Positions 1 to 11,494 of a stretch of 64,000 nt of DNA are shown piece by piece; positions within the stretch are counted from its first letter, which is position 1, and each line of letters opens with the position of its first letter. The DNA comes from Myxocyprinus asiaticus (taxonomy: Eukaryota > Chordata > Actinopteri > Cypriniformes > Catostomidae). The translations under genes were made by a program, and so were the position numbers. A model generated the notes under the pieces. It made no database searches, was not told the origin of the DNA, and saw only the letters and a program-made list of their open reading frames with translations. The stretch covers positions 11,426,001-11,490,000 of the forward strand of contig NC_059393.1 in assembly GCF_019703515.2 (NCBI RefSeq), written 5' to 3'.

Positions 1-120
1 TCATGCATACATGGCCTCCTGCCAAGCTCTTTACTGGGTGACCAACTCTACTTGAATGATTTCGTAATAGATCTGGACTGTAAAGATCTGTAGTAGTCCA
101 GCAGTTGTCCTGCGTCTTAC

Positions 121-248
121 CTTACGAGGCTGGCTGTCATTTCCCAGTACCTCCCTGTAATACTCCACATTCTCAGTCATGAACTCCTCCCCTTCATGGA
201 ATAACAGGTATGTCAGAGCACACGCCAAAGCCTCCTCAATCCTGCCCA
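121..248 (-). CDS. p3h2: p3h2 exon 5 (prolyl 3-hydroxylase 2, partial gene)
   Basis: Fifth coding exon of the minus-strand p3h2 gene, residues 296-338 of the reconstructed protein. It begins with the last two bases of a valine codon after a TTGTTCAG acceptor and reads VGRIEEALACALTYLLFHEG, then continues to QPRK before an AAG|GTAAG donor. The segment matches the last TPR-like helix pair of the leprecan N-terminal domain, where the human P3H2 counterpart starts VGEYVKALECAKAYLLCHPD. Entry is phase 1 and exit phase 0. The gene runs on to the left beyond position 1. The Fe(II)/2-oxoglutarate dioxygenase domain and the C-terminal ER-retention signal of the family are therefore not in the window. 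A second GT four bases upstream (CCTC|GTAAG) is possible but fits the donor consensus less well. Confidence 0.88.
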
Positions 249-1164
249 CTGAACAAAGAAAAAGTACCATTATTAATTATTAGTGAAACCTCTGGGTCTC
301 TGTTTAATGGCTTAAAGGATTATTCATCCAATGGGGCTGTCTGATTCTTTGGAATCATCTTTTACACAGTCACGTTTATCTCCTTTTGGAGCTCGGAAAC
401 ACACATTCCAGGCCAGTGACCACAGTGGAACAAACACCACAGGAGCGAGCTAGTGGAAATACACAGCTCAAAAATATTTAACAGAGACCAAAAGAGACAA
501 CACACGCACATACACTCATACCTGGATATTAGAATGACTTTCTGTTTGATTAACAATACGCAGTTATGTGCAGTAAAACTAAAATGCTTGCAGCTCATTT
601 CAGAGCTCTTTTCCTGAGCACTTCTGTTGAGTGAGGTGGATGATGAGTTAATATTAATATACAGTAGCTGGGAAAACTAAAATAAATAAAAACTAAAAAC
701 TATAATACAACTAGAGTAAAAATCACTGAAAACAAAATTAAACTGAATGGACAAACTGCAAATCAAATATAAATAAAAATTTAATTAAACATTTTAAACT
801 CTAATAACTTTCGGTGAAAGTAAAGTCCAGCATTGACATTTCCAAAAAGAGAGATGGATACCATTCGTTCAAAAGTTAAATATTTCTGAGCCTCTCCCAA
901 TCCTTCAGGGCAAGTGATTTCATGATTTCATGATTACTCAAGTCACTTTAAGGTTTAAACAAAGTACTTTCATCCAATTACAATTCCTGTTTACATTTTT
1001 TTCTAATACCAAATATTTGATCATATTGCACAATTCGACAGATGGAAACAGGTTGTAGTGTTGTAGTCAAAAGCACGAGCCAAGAAGGTCAAGTCCAAGA
1101 CCAAGATCAGAATTCTTTGAGTCAGATGCAGTGACCCAGAGGAACTAATAATTGTGGTGGTAAG
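249..1164. other. p3h2 intron 4, 3' part
   Basis: Between exon 5 and the LINE. A-rich and AT-rich sequence around 660-800. No gene and no recognisable repeat family seen. Confidence 0.6.
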
Positions 1165-1318
1165 TTCAGAATCAGAATCAGAATCAGCTTTATTGCCAAG
1201 TATGCTTACACATACAAGGAATTTGTCTTGGTGACAGGAGCTTCCAGTGTACAACAAAACAAAAACAATACAAAAACAGCAGCAAGACATAGATAATAAT
1301 AAAAAAGAAAAAATAGTT

Positions 1319-1380
1319 AAACACATACGTACATACACACACAGTCACACACATACATACATACACACATACACATACGT
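1319..1380. repeat. CACA/CATA microsatellite
   Basis: Runs of ACAC and ACAT repeats inside the 3' untranslated part of the LINE. Confidence 0.8.
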
Positions 1381-1563
1381 AGTGCAATCTAATACAAATC
1401 TGTTATCTGTTATGTACAGTATAAATACAAATCTGTTATGTGCAGTGCAAATGTTTTTTTTTTCCCCAGAGGAATGAAATGGCAGAAGAGGTTGGATGTG
1501 TTGGATAAATATAAAAAAAGACTAAACTGTGTATTGCACATAGTTATTGCTCAATGGGGCAAT

Positions 1564-3734
1564 TTAACTGTTCATGAGATGGATAGCCTGAGGGAAAAAA
1601 CTGTTCCTGTGCCTGACAGTTCTGGTGCTCAGAGCTCTGAAGCGTCGGCCAGAAGGCAACAGTTCAAAAAGGTAGTGGGCAGGGTGAGTGGGGTCCAGAG
1701 TGATTTTTCCAGCCTTTTTCCTCACTCTGGAAGTGTATAGTTCTTGAAAGGGGGGCAGGGGGCAACCAATAATCCTCTCAGCAGTCCGAATTGTCCTTTG
1801 TAGTCTTCTGATGTCTGATTTCATAGCTGAACCAAACCAGACAGTTATAGAAGTGCAGAAGACAGACTCAATGACTGCTGAGTAGAACTGTATTAGCAGC
1901 ACCTGTGGCAGGTTGAATTTCCTCAACTGGTGAAGGAAGTACAACCTCTGCTGGGCCTTTTTCACAATGGAGTCAATGTGGGTCTCCCACTTCAGGTCCT
2001 GTGAGATGGTAGTGCCCGGGAACCTGAATGACTCCACTGCTGCCACAGTGCTGTTTAGAATGGTGAGGGGGGGTCAGTGTTGGGGTGTTCCTCCTAAAGT
2101 CCACAATCATCGCCACCGTTTTGAGTGTTTTCAGCTCAAGGTTGTTTTGACTGCACCAGACAGCCAGCTGTTCAACCTCCCTTCTGTATGCAGACTCATC
2201 ATCATCTCGGATGAGGCCGATGACAGTGGTGTCATCTGCAAACTTCAGGAGCTTGACAGAGGGGTCCTTGGCGATGCAGTCATTGGTGTAGAGGGAGAAG
2301 AGTAGTGGGGAGAGCACACATCCCTGGGGGGCACCAGTGCTGATTGTACAGGTGCTGGAAGTGAGTTCCCCCTGTCTCACAAGCTGCTGCCTGTCCGTCA
2401 GAAAGCTGGTAATCCACTGACAGATAGACATGGGAACAGAGAGTTGGTGTAATTTATTCTGGAGTATAGCTGGGATGATGGTGTTGAAAGCTGAACTGAA
2501 GTCCACAAAAAGGATTCTTGCATATGTCCCTGGTCTGTCCAGATGTTGCAGGATATGATGCAATCCCATGTTGACTGCATCATCCACAGACCTGTTAGCT
2601 TGATAAGCAAATTGAAGGGGATCTAGAAAGGGTCCAGTGATGTTCTTCAAGTGGGCCAACACCAGTCTCTCAAATGATTTCATGACCACAGACGTCAGGG
2701 TGACAGGTCTGTAGTCATTAAGTCCTGTGATTTTTGGTTTCTTTGGGACAGGAATAATGATTGAGCGTTTGAAGCAGCATGGGACTTCACACTGCTCCAG
2801 TGATCTATTGAAGATCTGTGTGAAGATGGGGGCCAGCTGGTTAGCACAGGATCGAAGACACGCAGGTGAAACGCCATCTGGACCTGAAGCTTTCCTCGTC
2901 GTTTGTTTCCGAAAGACGAGGCTCACATCATCTTCACAGATCTTAAGTGCAGGTTGAGTAGCAGGAGGGGGGAGGAGGGGGGTTGCAGGAGGTGTTGGTG
3001 TTTGTGTGAAGTGAAGGTCAGAGTGGGTGTGGGGTGTGAGATTGGGCCTTTCAAATCTGCAGTAGCGTTTGATGCGATATACACACTCACCAGAATAAAC
3101 GAGGAAAACTCCCACACCGGGTAGAAAGGCTTACAGTTAATAAAGAGTGCTTCCAAATTAGGACAGCACATCCTCTTTAACGTTGTTACATCTGTACACC
3201 AACTTTCACTGATGTAAAAACATGTTCCACCGCCTCTCGTTTTCTCTGTTAACTCCGCGATGCGATCTGCTCTGAACAGCTGGAAGCCCGGCAGATGTAA
3301 CGCACTGTCCGGAATGGCTTCACTCAGCCAGATTTCTGTGAAGCACAAGGCAGCAGAGGTTGAAAGTCCTTGTTTGTGTGGGTGAGGAGATGTAGTTCAT
3401 CCGTTTTGTTAGGAAGAGAGCGGAAATTCGCAAGATGAATGCTCGGCAGCGTTGTTCAAAAGCCGTGCCGACGGAGTTCGATCAGTGCACCGGCTCGTCT
3501 TCCTTGCCTGCCTATCCTGAACAACAAAGCCGCGCCTCCAACTAAAATGTCTAGCAAAACGTCTGAATATTCAAAAACCAGGAAAAGACTGTCTGGTATA
3601 AGCTGTCGAATGTTCAGCAGTTCGTCTCTGGTAAAACTGACTGGAAAAAGATTACTAAACACAGGACAAACAAACAAAAACAACAAAACAATAGGAGCGC
3701 TCCACACCGAGGCGGCCATCCGCAGCGCCATCAT
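1564..3734 (-). pseudogene. Broken LINE ORF2 (endonuclease start, reverse transcriptase, C-terminal domain)
   Basis: Four minus-strand reading frames make up a decayed ORF2. The N-terminal piece begins near MMALRMAASVWSAPIV. The endonuclease piece contains CFTEIWLSEAIPDSALHLPG and GGGTCFYIS but lacks the later GDFN and SDH motifs of the domain. The RT piece keeps the motif LFVDFSSAFNTIIP, the PQGCVLSPLLF motif and the catalytic FADD (in LLKFADDTTV). A frameshift near 2050-2080 separates the RT from the C-terminal piece (FPGTTISQDLKWETHIDSIV). With three frame changes and an internal deletion it cannot encode a working protein. The assignment to a non-LTR element is firm, and the L2/CR1 clade is inferred from motif style. 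Confidence 0.88.
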
Positions 3735-3822
3735 GATGTTATAATGTTCAAGAACTTTTGGAAATATTCAAGTCAGTTTTGACATGAACACTTTCTAGCA
3801 CAAGACATGTATGTAGGTTTAC

Positions 3823-3954
3823 CTTGGAAATAGGAAAACTGCAAGTAGTCATAATGCAGGGGCAAGTAGTTTTCCATGGGTGACAGGCGTCCGGGGCGGG
3901 TGGCCAAGTCTCTGACACACTCATGCTTGCAGTGAAGAACCTGTGTGTAATGAT
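3823..3954 (-). CDS. p3h2: p3h2 exon 4
   Basis: Fourth coding exon, residues 252-295. It completes an aspartate codon split across the junction with exon 3 (S-D-H-Y) and reads HYTQVLHCKHECVRDLATRP, then GRLSPMENYLPLHYDYLQFS. The acceptor is TTTTCAG and the donor CAAG|GTAAAC. Its similarity to human P3H2 (ECVRELATRPGRLSPIENFL and so on) is far closer than to P3H1, P3H3 or P3H4, and this exon decides the paralogue call. It holds the fourth CXXXC motif (CKHEC, residues 260-264) and a YDYLQ helix signature that echoes YNYLQ in exon 1. Confidence 0.95.
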
Positions 3955-4229
3955 CTGAAAAACACAGTTCAATATGAATTAGACAAAACATCTAATTCTT
4001 GAGGGCATTGAAAGCAAAGAACAAGACGTTGCATAAAGCAGAATGTCTTTCAAGCAAATCATACAACTTGACAAAATGTGATATTGTTCATCAGGCTTGT
4101 ACTGTCAAATTGGCATGATTTCCATCCGGTTTGTTTTCAACATCAATGTTAGTGACATTTTAAAGGGGTGTTGTTTGGCATAACATGAAACAGTAACAAC
4201 TGGAATATGATTAAAGACACTTTTGAGAA

Positions 4230-5110
4230 ATAATTGTATTTATTATTTAATAATATATACTTCACAATATTATTAATGATATATTAAATAATATCAGTTC
4301 TTATTTATTATTATAATTTCATTATATAAATGATTGCAATTGTTATAATTAATTCAATTATTAACACTTCATAATATTAAATAATATAAGTATTAAATAA
4401 TATAGGTTCTTTACTTACTTTTTTATAATTTAATTATATACCTTGCTTATAATTAAAATTATTCAAATGTATTATTAATAGTACATACTGTATTACTAAT
4501 TGTATTATATTTATATATAATATGTATATTTAATATTATTGATTATATATTAAATAATATAGGTTATTTCTTTATTTGTTATTATAATTAAAAAAATATT
4601 TTATTGTAATCATTATAAATAATTCCATTTATCATTTATAATATATATTTCGTAACATTATAAATTATATAATATTACATAAGTAATTTGCAAATATTTG
4701 CATCTGAATATAATTTAATTATATACGCTAAATAGTTTGTTTATTGTAATTTATATAAATTCAATTTATTATTATTAATAATAATATTTTGTATTAATCT
4801 TTATTAAAATACATGTAATAATTAATATAATATTTGTAATATTACGAAATATGTAACAAATGATATAGGCTCTTTACTTATTAATTCATTATTAGAATGT
4901 AATTATAACAATTGCTTATGTTTATTGTATCAATATAAACAATTAAATGTATTATTAATATTATATATTTTGTAATATTATCAATGATATAATATTAATA
5001 GTTTTTTTTTACTTATTATAATTTAATTATATATATTTATTATAAATAATTTATTAGTGTGCAAGAATATGCATTTATTTTATTAATAATTTATTAATGA
5101 TAAAGCAAAT
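4230..5110. repeat. AT-rich degenerate tandem array (intron 3)
   Basis: Nearly 900 bp of A/T-dominated sequence in which a motif like AAATAATATAGGTTCTTTAC followed by TTATAATTTAATTATATA recurs near 4297, 4406, 4563, 4869 and 4999. Spacing is irregular, about 110-180 bp, so this looks like an old minisatellite or a decayed multimer. No coding signal. Confidence 0.6.
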
Positions 5111-6010
5111 CTGTTTAAAAAAAATAGATTTTATTCTATACAACTATTTGCTTTGTAAATATTGAATTATTTTTGTTCTGATGGTTTAATAACATCATGC
5201 ACACTGTAATTACAGTTGAGCATCAATGCAAACCAACTGCTCGAGATGAAATATAGAACATGTTTAATCTCTTCTCCCAGACACCCAGTATGAAAGTGAG
5301 TTCATCTAATTGGGCTCAAATCAAAGATGGTCTTCTCAAACCAGCTGAGGTGCTGGTGTATTTCATGTGGCAAAGCCCAAGGCTGAATACTAAATTAGAG
5401 AGCCGAGAAGAGGCAGGGCAGAGCTCACCCTCTTTAAAGGGCATGTTGACCTTTCATGACGGGGTAGATGGGTAGCAGGCAGATTCCTCCCACATGAAAG
5501 TTAGGCTAGATTAACAAATAAAAAAGACAAGCAAATGCTTCTTTCAAAAAAGAGCTGTGAAAGGCATATTATAGGATGGACAGGATGATTGTAGAATTTC
5601 TGAGTTAGTCTGTTCACATATTTACAAAAGCATTTAACTAACTGTGGACTTCTTTTGTAAAGAAAGATAATCTAGAAACCATCGAAGCCCGGCCCTTTTG
5701 CTGTAACTGGACTGTTTAAGTCCTGCGTTACACTGGCTAATTTCTAATTTTCTAAAATAATTGATGAAATTGATGAAATCTTTACAAATATAAATAGTGT
5801 TACACATTATCTTTTGTGCGTGCTGTCAATTAGAAGGAAGCTTTCCTGCAAATGCATTCTCAAGTTGACATTACACTAAACTGGTCTCCTACTGTCAGTT
5901 GTCTCTTTCAAGTCTGCTACTGTCATGGCAAAGCAACCTGTTGAAGAGAATCATGCTTAGCAAGTTAGTTAGTATATTAGTATTATTTATTTTTATATTT
6001 TAACCTTTAT
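5111..6010. other. Intron 3 sequence without recognisable feature
   Basis: Ordinary AT-rich intron. The only sizeable open frame (5260-5475, plus) has no family signature. Confidence 0.5.
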
Positions 6011-6527
6011 ACTGTGCAAAGTTTTAGACATGTTATGTTATGTTGTCTGTTGAGGATGTTTTCAAAAAATGCCATGAATACTTTTTTATTTATCAATTAA
6101 CTTCATACAAAGTGCAGTTAAAAAACTAAAAAACTAAATGAATATTTGGTGAGACCACACTATGCCTTTAAAACAGCTCTAATTCTCAATGGTGCACTTG
6201 CGCACGGTTGTTAGCAGATAGGATGTTCCAAGCTTCTTGGAGAACTTGCCACAGTTCTACTATCTATTTAGGCTGACTCATTTGCTTCCGTCTCTTCATG
6301 TAATCCCAGGCTGACTCAATGATGTTGAGAACCGGGCTCTGTGGGGGCCAAACCATCATTTTATTCTTCTTCTATTCAATTCTATCTGCAAAGGGAATGT
6401 TTGGGATTTATTATTTATAAATGTATATTTCCCATCGACACACTAATAGCAGAAGATATAAAATAACCATCTTAAGACAAATGTTTTTGTGAAACATCTA
6501 ATGTGCTTAAGACTTTCGCACAGTACT
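6011..6527. mobile_element. Non-autonomous Tc1/mariner-type element
   Basis: Left end ACTGTGCAAAGTTTTAGACA and right end CTTAAGACTTTCGCACAGTA form an imperfect terminal inverted repeat of the Tc1 type found widely in teleosts. The interior (for example GATGTTGAGAACCGGGCTCT near 6322) resembles remnants of a Tc1 transposase region, but no open frame survives. The right end touches the next element at 6529. Confidence 0.7.
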
Positions 6528-6528
6528 G

Positions 6529-6836
6529 TTAAAGCTGAAGTATGGAACTTTTTTAGTGTTAAAATACTTTCTTCTATCCCACAGAGACAACTATAAGTAA
6601 GCCATTCATAGGTTAATTTTCTCGAAAACTGTAAATACTTTGTCTCTTTGGAACTATAGATAAATACATATATAAATAAACATATAAATTCCTGATTGTT
6701 TTGAGCGACCCGCTTAGACCTGCCCAAACAATGTTACTCAACCAATGGCATGAGCTGGGGGTGGAATCATCTGATTGTTTGAACAACTGCAGACAAGGGA
6801 CGCAAGTGTCGCAGGAATGACATACTTCAGCTTTAA
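6529..6836. mobile_element. MITE with perfect 16-bp terminal inverted repeats
   Basis: Begins TTAAAGCTGAAGTATG and ends CATACTTCAGCTTTAA, an exact 16-bp inverted repeat 308 bp apart. No coding capacity. An internal stretch (CTCAACCAATGGCAT, 6738-6752) recurs at 28697-28711, so a fragment of the same family probably lies there too. The superfamily is not decided, since no clean target duplication is visible. Confidence 0.75.
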
Positions 6837-7020
6837 CGTGTTTTTAGCTACATGAATAACAACACAACCGGTTTGATGGCATAGACAGTTGAAGTTAACT
6901 CTATCGCCCCCTTGAGTACTGAGGTTTATTGCCACCACAGTAATGTACAAATGGGACTGTGAACTTGCAATGCGTTAGCCAAGTCTTCATGTCTTCATTT
7001 GCATACTTGCGCAAAGTATG
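6837..7020 (-). repeat. Dispersed repeat family R1, copy 1
   Basis: On the minus strand it contains a core close to ACTGTGGTGGCAATAAACCT, then CAGTACTCAAGGGGGCG, preceded by a TTTGCGCAAGTATGCAAA block. The same core occurs on the plus strand at about 39103-39165 and 51153-51215. No coding capacity. Probably a non-autonomous DNA element. Confidence 0.65.
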
Positions 7021-8146
7021 TGTTGGGCATTCGACAGTCAGTTTTATTGAAGTCAGGGAACAAAGACACGTGTTTGTGACCAGCATGAAAGAACACTGAA
7101 TTACATGAATAAGAGGACAAACAATAAAAACCAACAATCATCTCACAGTAATGAAAACATTACAAGCGCAAAACAAAACACACACACTCAAATCCATGCA
7201 TGTGCATGCACACCATCATTCACACAATAGCTCACTAAGCAAACAGAAAATGTCAGTGACATCATTTGGAACACTTTCTAGGAATGAGACATGTCATCAA
7301 GCACAATATCCCCTAAAGCTCATTTCAAAAACACTGACAAGTCCCACAGAGAACAAGTCCTCTCACGATTGGCCATAAACATCAACTCTTCCATGTTTAT
7401 GTCACATTTCAAACATTTGGGCCATAGATGGCTGTTAATCACACAACAGTTTTAACAGCCTTCGTTAATCAACTTGAAGCAATCATTCATCATTAAAAAC
7501 CACACAGCTAAATGATCTGCAAGCCAGGTGTTAGGTGGACATTATGACATAAGTGATGGTGAAATATGGCTCCACGTGTGAGAGATATGGGCCCAATTTT
7601 ATTTTTTTCATTTGATTAAAGAACATTGCTCAACAAGTCTGTCAGAGACAACATCTAAGCTCAAGACGACAGGTGACATCATTACATTATTTTGTATGAA
7701 CTTTTTAATGTGGCTTAACTTGTTACATACTATAAACTATAACAGAGGAATCGTGATTAACATTGGTGTAGCAGAAGGTCATATTTGGATTTTTGCCATA
7801 GCATATAATATTACGTTTATAGAGAATCTCCAGCGGTTTACTTAACAGAGAGCAGCGATCTAACAGAATAGCTGGCCAAAAATCCCCTTACTGAACAAAA
7901 CAATGCACAAAATCAGATGAGAAGAGTATATAGAAAGTTAACAACGTTGGCAAATTTCATAATTTACCGAGATCAGCTACAGAAGACATTCGGTGTTTGT
8001 CTCAAGCGTGACTGACTGAATTCAGTGCCCTGGCTAGTTAGCTGGCTGGTCAGTGTCTGAGCACACTGTTGCTCCGTCCACTGTCGCTTTTGCTTATGTC
8101 CCTCTTTTGGTCACTGTATTCTCTTAATTTTTTTTTTTTTTTTTGG
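7021..8146. other. Intron 3 sequence without recognisable feature
   Basis: No conserved exon or repeat family that I can name. A poly(T) run follows at 8129-8144. Confidence 0.5.
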
Positions 8147-8620
8147 TCAATTTGTTAATGATTTGGTCAGTTGTACGATTAAAGCCGGCATGCATAATTT
8201 CTTGACGTATCTCCTCGTAGACTTCTTCCTTCGCGATCTCTCGTTTATTATGGATATCCGTAGAAGACCATATTGCAAGTAGAGTGCTCGTTTCATCAGC
8301 GTTTTCTGAATGCTTTTAATGTCTGCATTTTTATGTTTTCTTTTTATTTTTTTTAATTGCTGATATAGATTAAATAAGTACTCCTTGCTGCAGAAGGAAG
8401 CTATCCAAACTGTTTTTGTTTCTGAAAATTCTACCTGGTGACAACACATTATCCTGCCCTCCGATGTAATTGGTTCCTTTGCAGAGACCAGCAAGCTTTT
8501 GGGGCCAGTACGGAACCAACTTTCCCGCCCTGGAACTGCCTTTTCTGTGGTGGAAAAACCATATCAGTGGAAAAGGGCTATTTTTAAGCTGACTTGGTTC
8601 CAAAAGTATTTTTCCCCATT
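8147..8620 (-). mobile_element. Possible PIF/Harbinger-type fragment
   Basis: A minus-strand open frame (8147-8494) reads a basic stretch INERSRRKKSTRRYVKK after an alpha-helical segment. It is flanked by several copies of GGAACC-type sequence (8512, 8532 and 8595), as seen in some cyprinid Harbinger-like MITEs. This is weak pattern recognition only. It could be chance. Confidence 0.25.
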
Positions 8621-8873
8621 AATTTTTTCCATGGGGGATTTCATAAAATCCTTTATAAAAGAGTTGTAAGCCATGAACCAAACCAGCAAGCCCTCAGTGA
8701 TTCGTACTCTTACAAACTTTGATTTGAAGCAAAATATTTGAACATCTGACAAGGTACAAGACTGTGTACTTAACCTCTTTCATGAAGGCATGAACTAAAA
8801 TCCCATGAAGCATTGCGAATGATGTAATCAAATTAAAAACTATGGAAAATATGAAACTACTGATTTGATGTTG

Positions 8874-9142
8874 TTAATTTTAAGTATGTGCTGCTACATT
8901 CTGGATCATTTTCAGGGGCCTAATTGCACATGCAGGGAGGCCTGTAATTAGAGTGTTACAGTAGTTATGACAAGTGACTGAACAAGAAGTTGTGTGGTAT
9001 GTTCAGAGAGGAAGGGTCTTATTTTCCTGATATTGTAGAGTGTAAATCTACATGATCATGCTGTCTTTGAGATGTGGTCTGTGAAATTGAGTTGGTTATC
9101 GATGGCTACCCCTAGATTTCTGACTGTTTTGGAAGGCGTTAC
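8874..9142 (-). pseudogene. LINE ORF2 C-terminal fragment
   Basis: The minus strand translates to a decayed copy of the LINE region after the RT: NLGVAIDNQLNFTDHISKTA, a stop, then SCRFTLYNIRKIRPFLSEHT and further stops. The pattern (NLGV.ID..LNFTDHI....RSC...LYNIRKIRPFL) is typical of teleost L2-like ORF2 proteins. It differs from the intron 4 LINE and from the 54-kb LINE, so three separate LINE families or subfamilies are represented. At least three in-frame stops are present. Confidence 0.8.
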
Positions 9143-9294
9143 TGTAGTTGAATATATAAGTAGTTTAAATATATAAGTAGTTTAAAAAATTTTATCTTTT
9201 TTTTTTGTAATTAACATTATTGATTCATATGCACATGATAGTAAAAAACTCAACACATATATAAAGAATCAACATTTTACATTTAAACCCCCCT

Positions 9295-10240
9295 AATACA
9301 ATCCCACCCTGACCCCAACGAACACCCATATGGTCCCACACACACACAATCCAAATATATATATATAAATAAAATAATAATAAGCATACATGATTAAACT
9401 AAACTACACTCTCCACATCCCCTCCCTGAGAGTCCCCCAAAAAAACTAAATATTTGCCCCATTTTTTAACAAATAAGTCCCTAAACCCCAGCCTTCTACT
9501 TACCGCTTCCTCAAATGCAGCTACCCTCCCCATTTCCACACACCACTCCGAAAAATAGGGTGCTCCACTTGACTTCCAACCCCTTAAAATTACTTGCCTG
9601 TCAATCATGAGACTAGTCATAACCCAATTTTTAATGTGATTAACCCCTAAATTCATGACCGCCCCATCACCCAAAATACAGAGTCTGGGACAAAGCAAAA
9701 CCTGAATGTTCAAAACATCACACAAATAACTCTGAACCCTCAACCAAAACTCCTGGATCTTAACACACCCCCAAAAGACATGGGTAGTGTCTCCAACTTC
9801 TGATTGGCATCGCCAGCAGGTGGGGGTGTCTTTAAGACCAAGCCTATATAATCTAGAGGGGGTCCAATAAAACTTGCATCTCTAGATACAGACTTGACAT
9901 TTTTCAGAATCTTCCACACTCCATCCACCAATACCAAATTCAAATCTTTTTCCCATACTCCAAGGCTCCATCCCCCAGACTCTGAATTAGCAGGGAGTAA
10001 TACACTGATGCTTCATGACCCTTTCCAAAAGCAGCAATCACCTCTCCCAAAGCACCTGGGGGTGTGTGCTACTCCCAAAAACAGTACAGAGCATGTGGCG
10101 CAGCTGTACTATATACTTATAGAACTGAGATCTGGGAATCCCAAAATGATGAAACAAATTCTCAAAAGATCTCAACACTCCACTCTCATACAGGTCGCCG
10201 AGTGTAGTAACCCCCCTCACAATCCACTCTGACAAATTTT
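9295..10240 (-). pseudogene. L1-like LINE 3' fragment
   Basis: Minus-strand frames give, in order, SEWIVRGVTTLGDLYESGVL with FENLFHHFGIPRSQFYKY (10235-10038), DGVWKILKNVKSVSRDA (9930-9880), a cysteine/histidine motif of the form CWRCQSEVGDTTHVFWGC (near 9830-9770), and LGVNHIKNWVMTSLMIDRQV (9650-9590). This is the C-terminal region of an L1/Tx1-clade ORF2, with the CCHC-type motif that follows the RT. It is 5' truncated and interrupted by frame changes. Confidence 0.8.
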
Positions 10241-10830
10241 TATCTTTTTAAATTAAGGCTAGATAGACTGAGATCAGCCTGATGACTTGCTAAACAATAG
10301 TCTGCTTTTGTGCAGGAATATAATGCAGACAAAACACAGCTAAATGTTTTGCATGTTAACCAGACATAAGCCTGCTCTCTCTGTGTAGTTTCACAGTCTG
10401 GAGACAAAATGAGCTGCTTCTGTATTTATAAATAATTAAATAGTGTCTCTTGGATGCACCTGGATTTCGATTTGAGCCAAAATAGCTTTTCAAGTTATAC
10501 GTTTCATGTACAAAGCATTGCATTTGTTGTTGTACTGTCACATTGTATATACAGTGTTAGACACAACAATAACACTGTACTTAAGAGTTTAGAAAAATTA
10601 CTTCACATGGACTATTCGGCAAGGACAACAAATCTTACGTTGAGTACAGAGAAGGGGAAAATCTTTATTCCTGGAAATACAAATAGCTCTAGAAACAAGA
10701 GAACCACTATAATCACAATAGAATGTCCCCAGGAGCCACTCGGGACCGGAAAATTCACGGACCCTTCTTAGGAACGCACATAATAGCTCTACCGTATTAA
10801 GTGGAAGTGCATTTACAAATGCGTCTGTAC
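10241..10830. other. Intron 3, 5' part
   Basis: Sequence between the L1 fragment and exon 3. Nothing recognisable. Confidence 0.5.
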
Positions 10831-11020
10831 CTGAGATCAGCTCGTAGAGGCTGTATTTGTACAAGACATGGTCCGGCTTCTCAAAATGCTGTGGCCCTTC
10901 ACACAGGGCCCGGCACTCCACATCAGCCCGGTAGTACTCGGTGAGAGCCTCCTCAAAGAAAGTCATGGCCTCTCCGTAGTTGCTTTTGTCATAGAGCTTC
11001 ACCCCAGCAAAGAAGGCTCT
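10831..11020 (-). CDS. p3h2: p3h2 exon 3
   Basis: Third coding exon, residues 189-251 plus the first base of codon 252. It reads RAFFAGVKLYDKSNYGEAMT, then FFEEALTEYYRADVECRALC and EGPQHFEKPDHVLYKYSLYE before LIS. The acceptor is TTTACAG and the donor TCAG|GTACAG. It contains a complete TPR-like helix pair and the third CXXXC motif (CRALC, residues 224-228) followed by the conserved EGP. Human P3H2 has CRTLCEGPQRFEE here. It exits in phase 1 and joins exon 4 to give ISDHYTQV. Confidence 0.95.
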
Positions 11021-11494
11021 CTGTAAACACAAAGATGAATCCACTTAAAGATAATGAAGAAATGAATGCTCAGTGGCGAATGGAGCTGTTCTGTTTATAT
11101 TCCTAAAACAACAGCGGAAAACAGAAGGGAGGTTTTTGTAAATTTTCTAGCTCTCATGGCAGCAGTAAATCGTTAAATTATGAAGAAAAGCATTAACTGG
11201 ACACATACACAGATGCACAGTGTAGTCAAGCATACTTTTGACATTATAAAAAGCTGGTTCATGTGCCTGGATCGGAGCAGTGGAACAAGTTGTACAGTAA
11301 CAGTAAAGTATGAGAGATCGTGTTAAGTCTGCTGCTTCCTTCATAATCTAGTAATCAGAACCGGCCTGCAAGATGGAGAATTGCATCGTACAAAAGACAT
11401 TCAGCATTTCTTTTAATAAATACTGTAAACAACTCAGTGGGCACAATTAATTCTTAGTGAATTTCAAGCAGTGCTGCGGTCGACAGTCACTTAC
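11021..11494. other. p3h2 intron 2
   Basis: Short intron of 474 bp with a GTAAGT donor and a TTTACAG acceptor. No repeat or regulatory element recognised. Confidence 0.7.

Larger units (their letters stand above)
1165..3740 (-). mobile_element. Internally deleted non-LTR retrotransposon (LINE, L2/CR1-like)
   Basis: A LINE on the minus strand, the same orientation as p3h2, filling most of intron 4. Minus-strand frames read in order an ORF2 N-terminus (3734-3456), the start of an apurinic endonuclease domain (3348-about 3050), a reverse transcriptase (3115-1973) and the C-terminal region (2046-1564). The 3' end near 1165-1200 carries short direct repeats of TGATTC, as seen at the ends of L2/CR1-type elements. 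The endonuclease stops after about 100 residues and runs directly into the linker before the RT, so a large internal segment is missing. I cannot name the subfamily without a library search. Confidence 0.88.
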
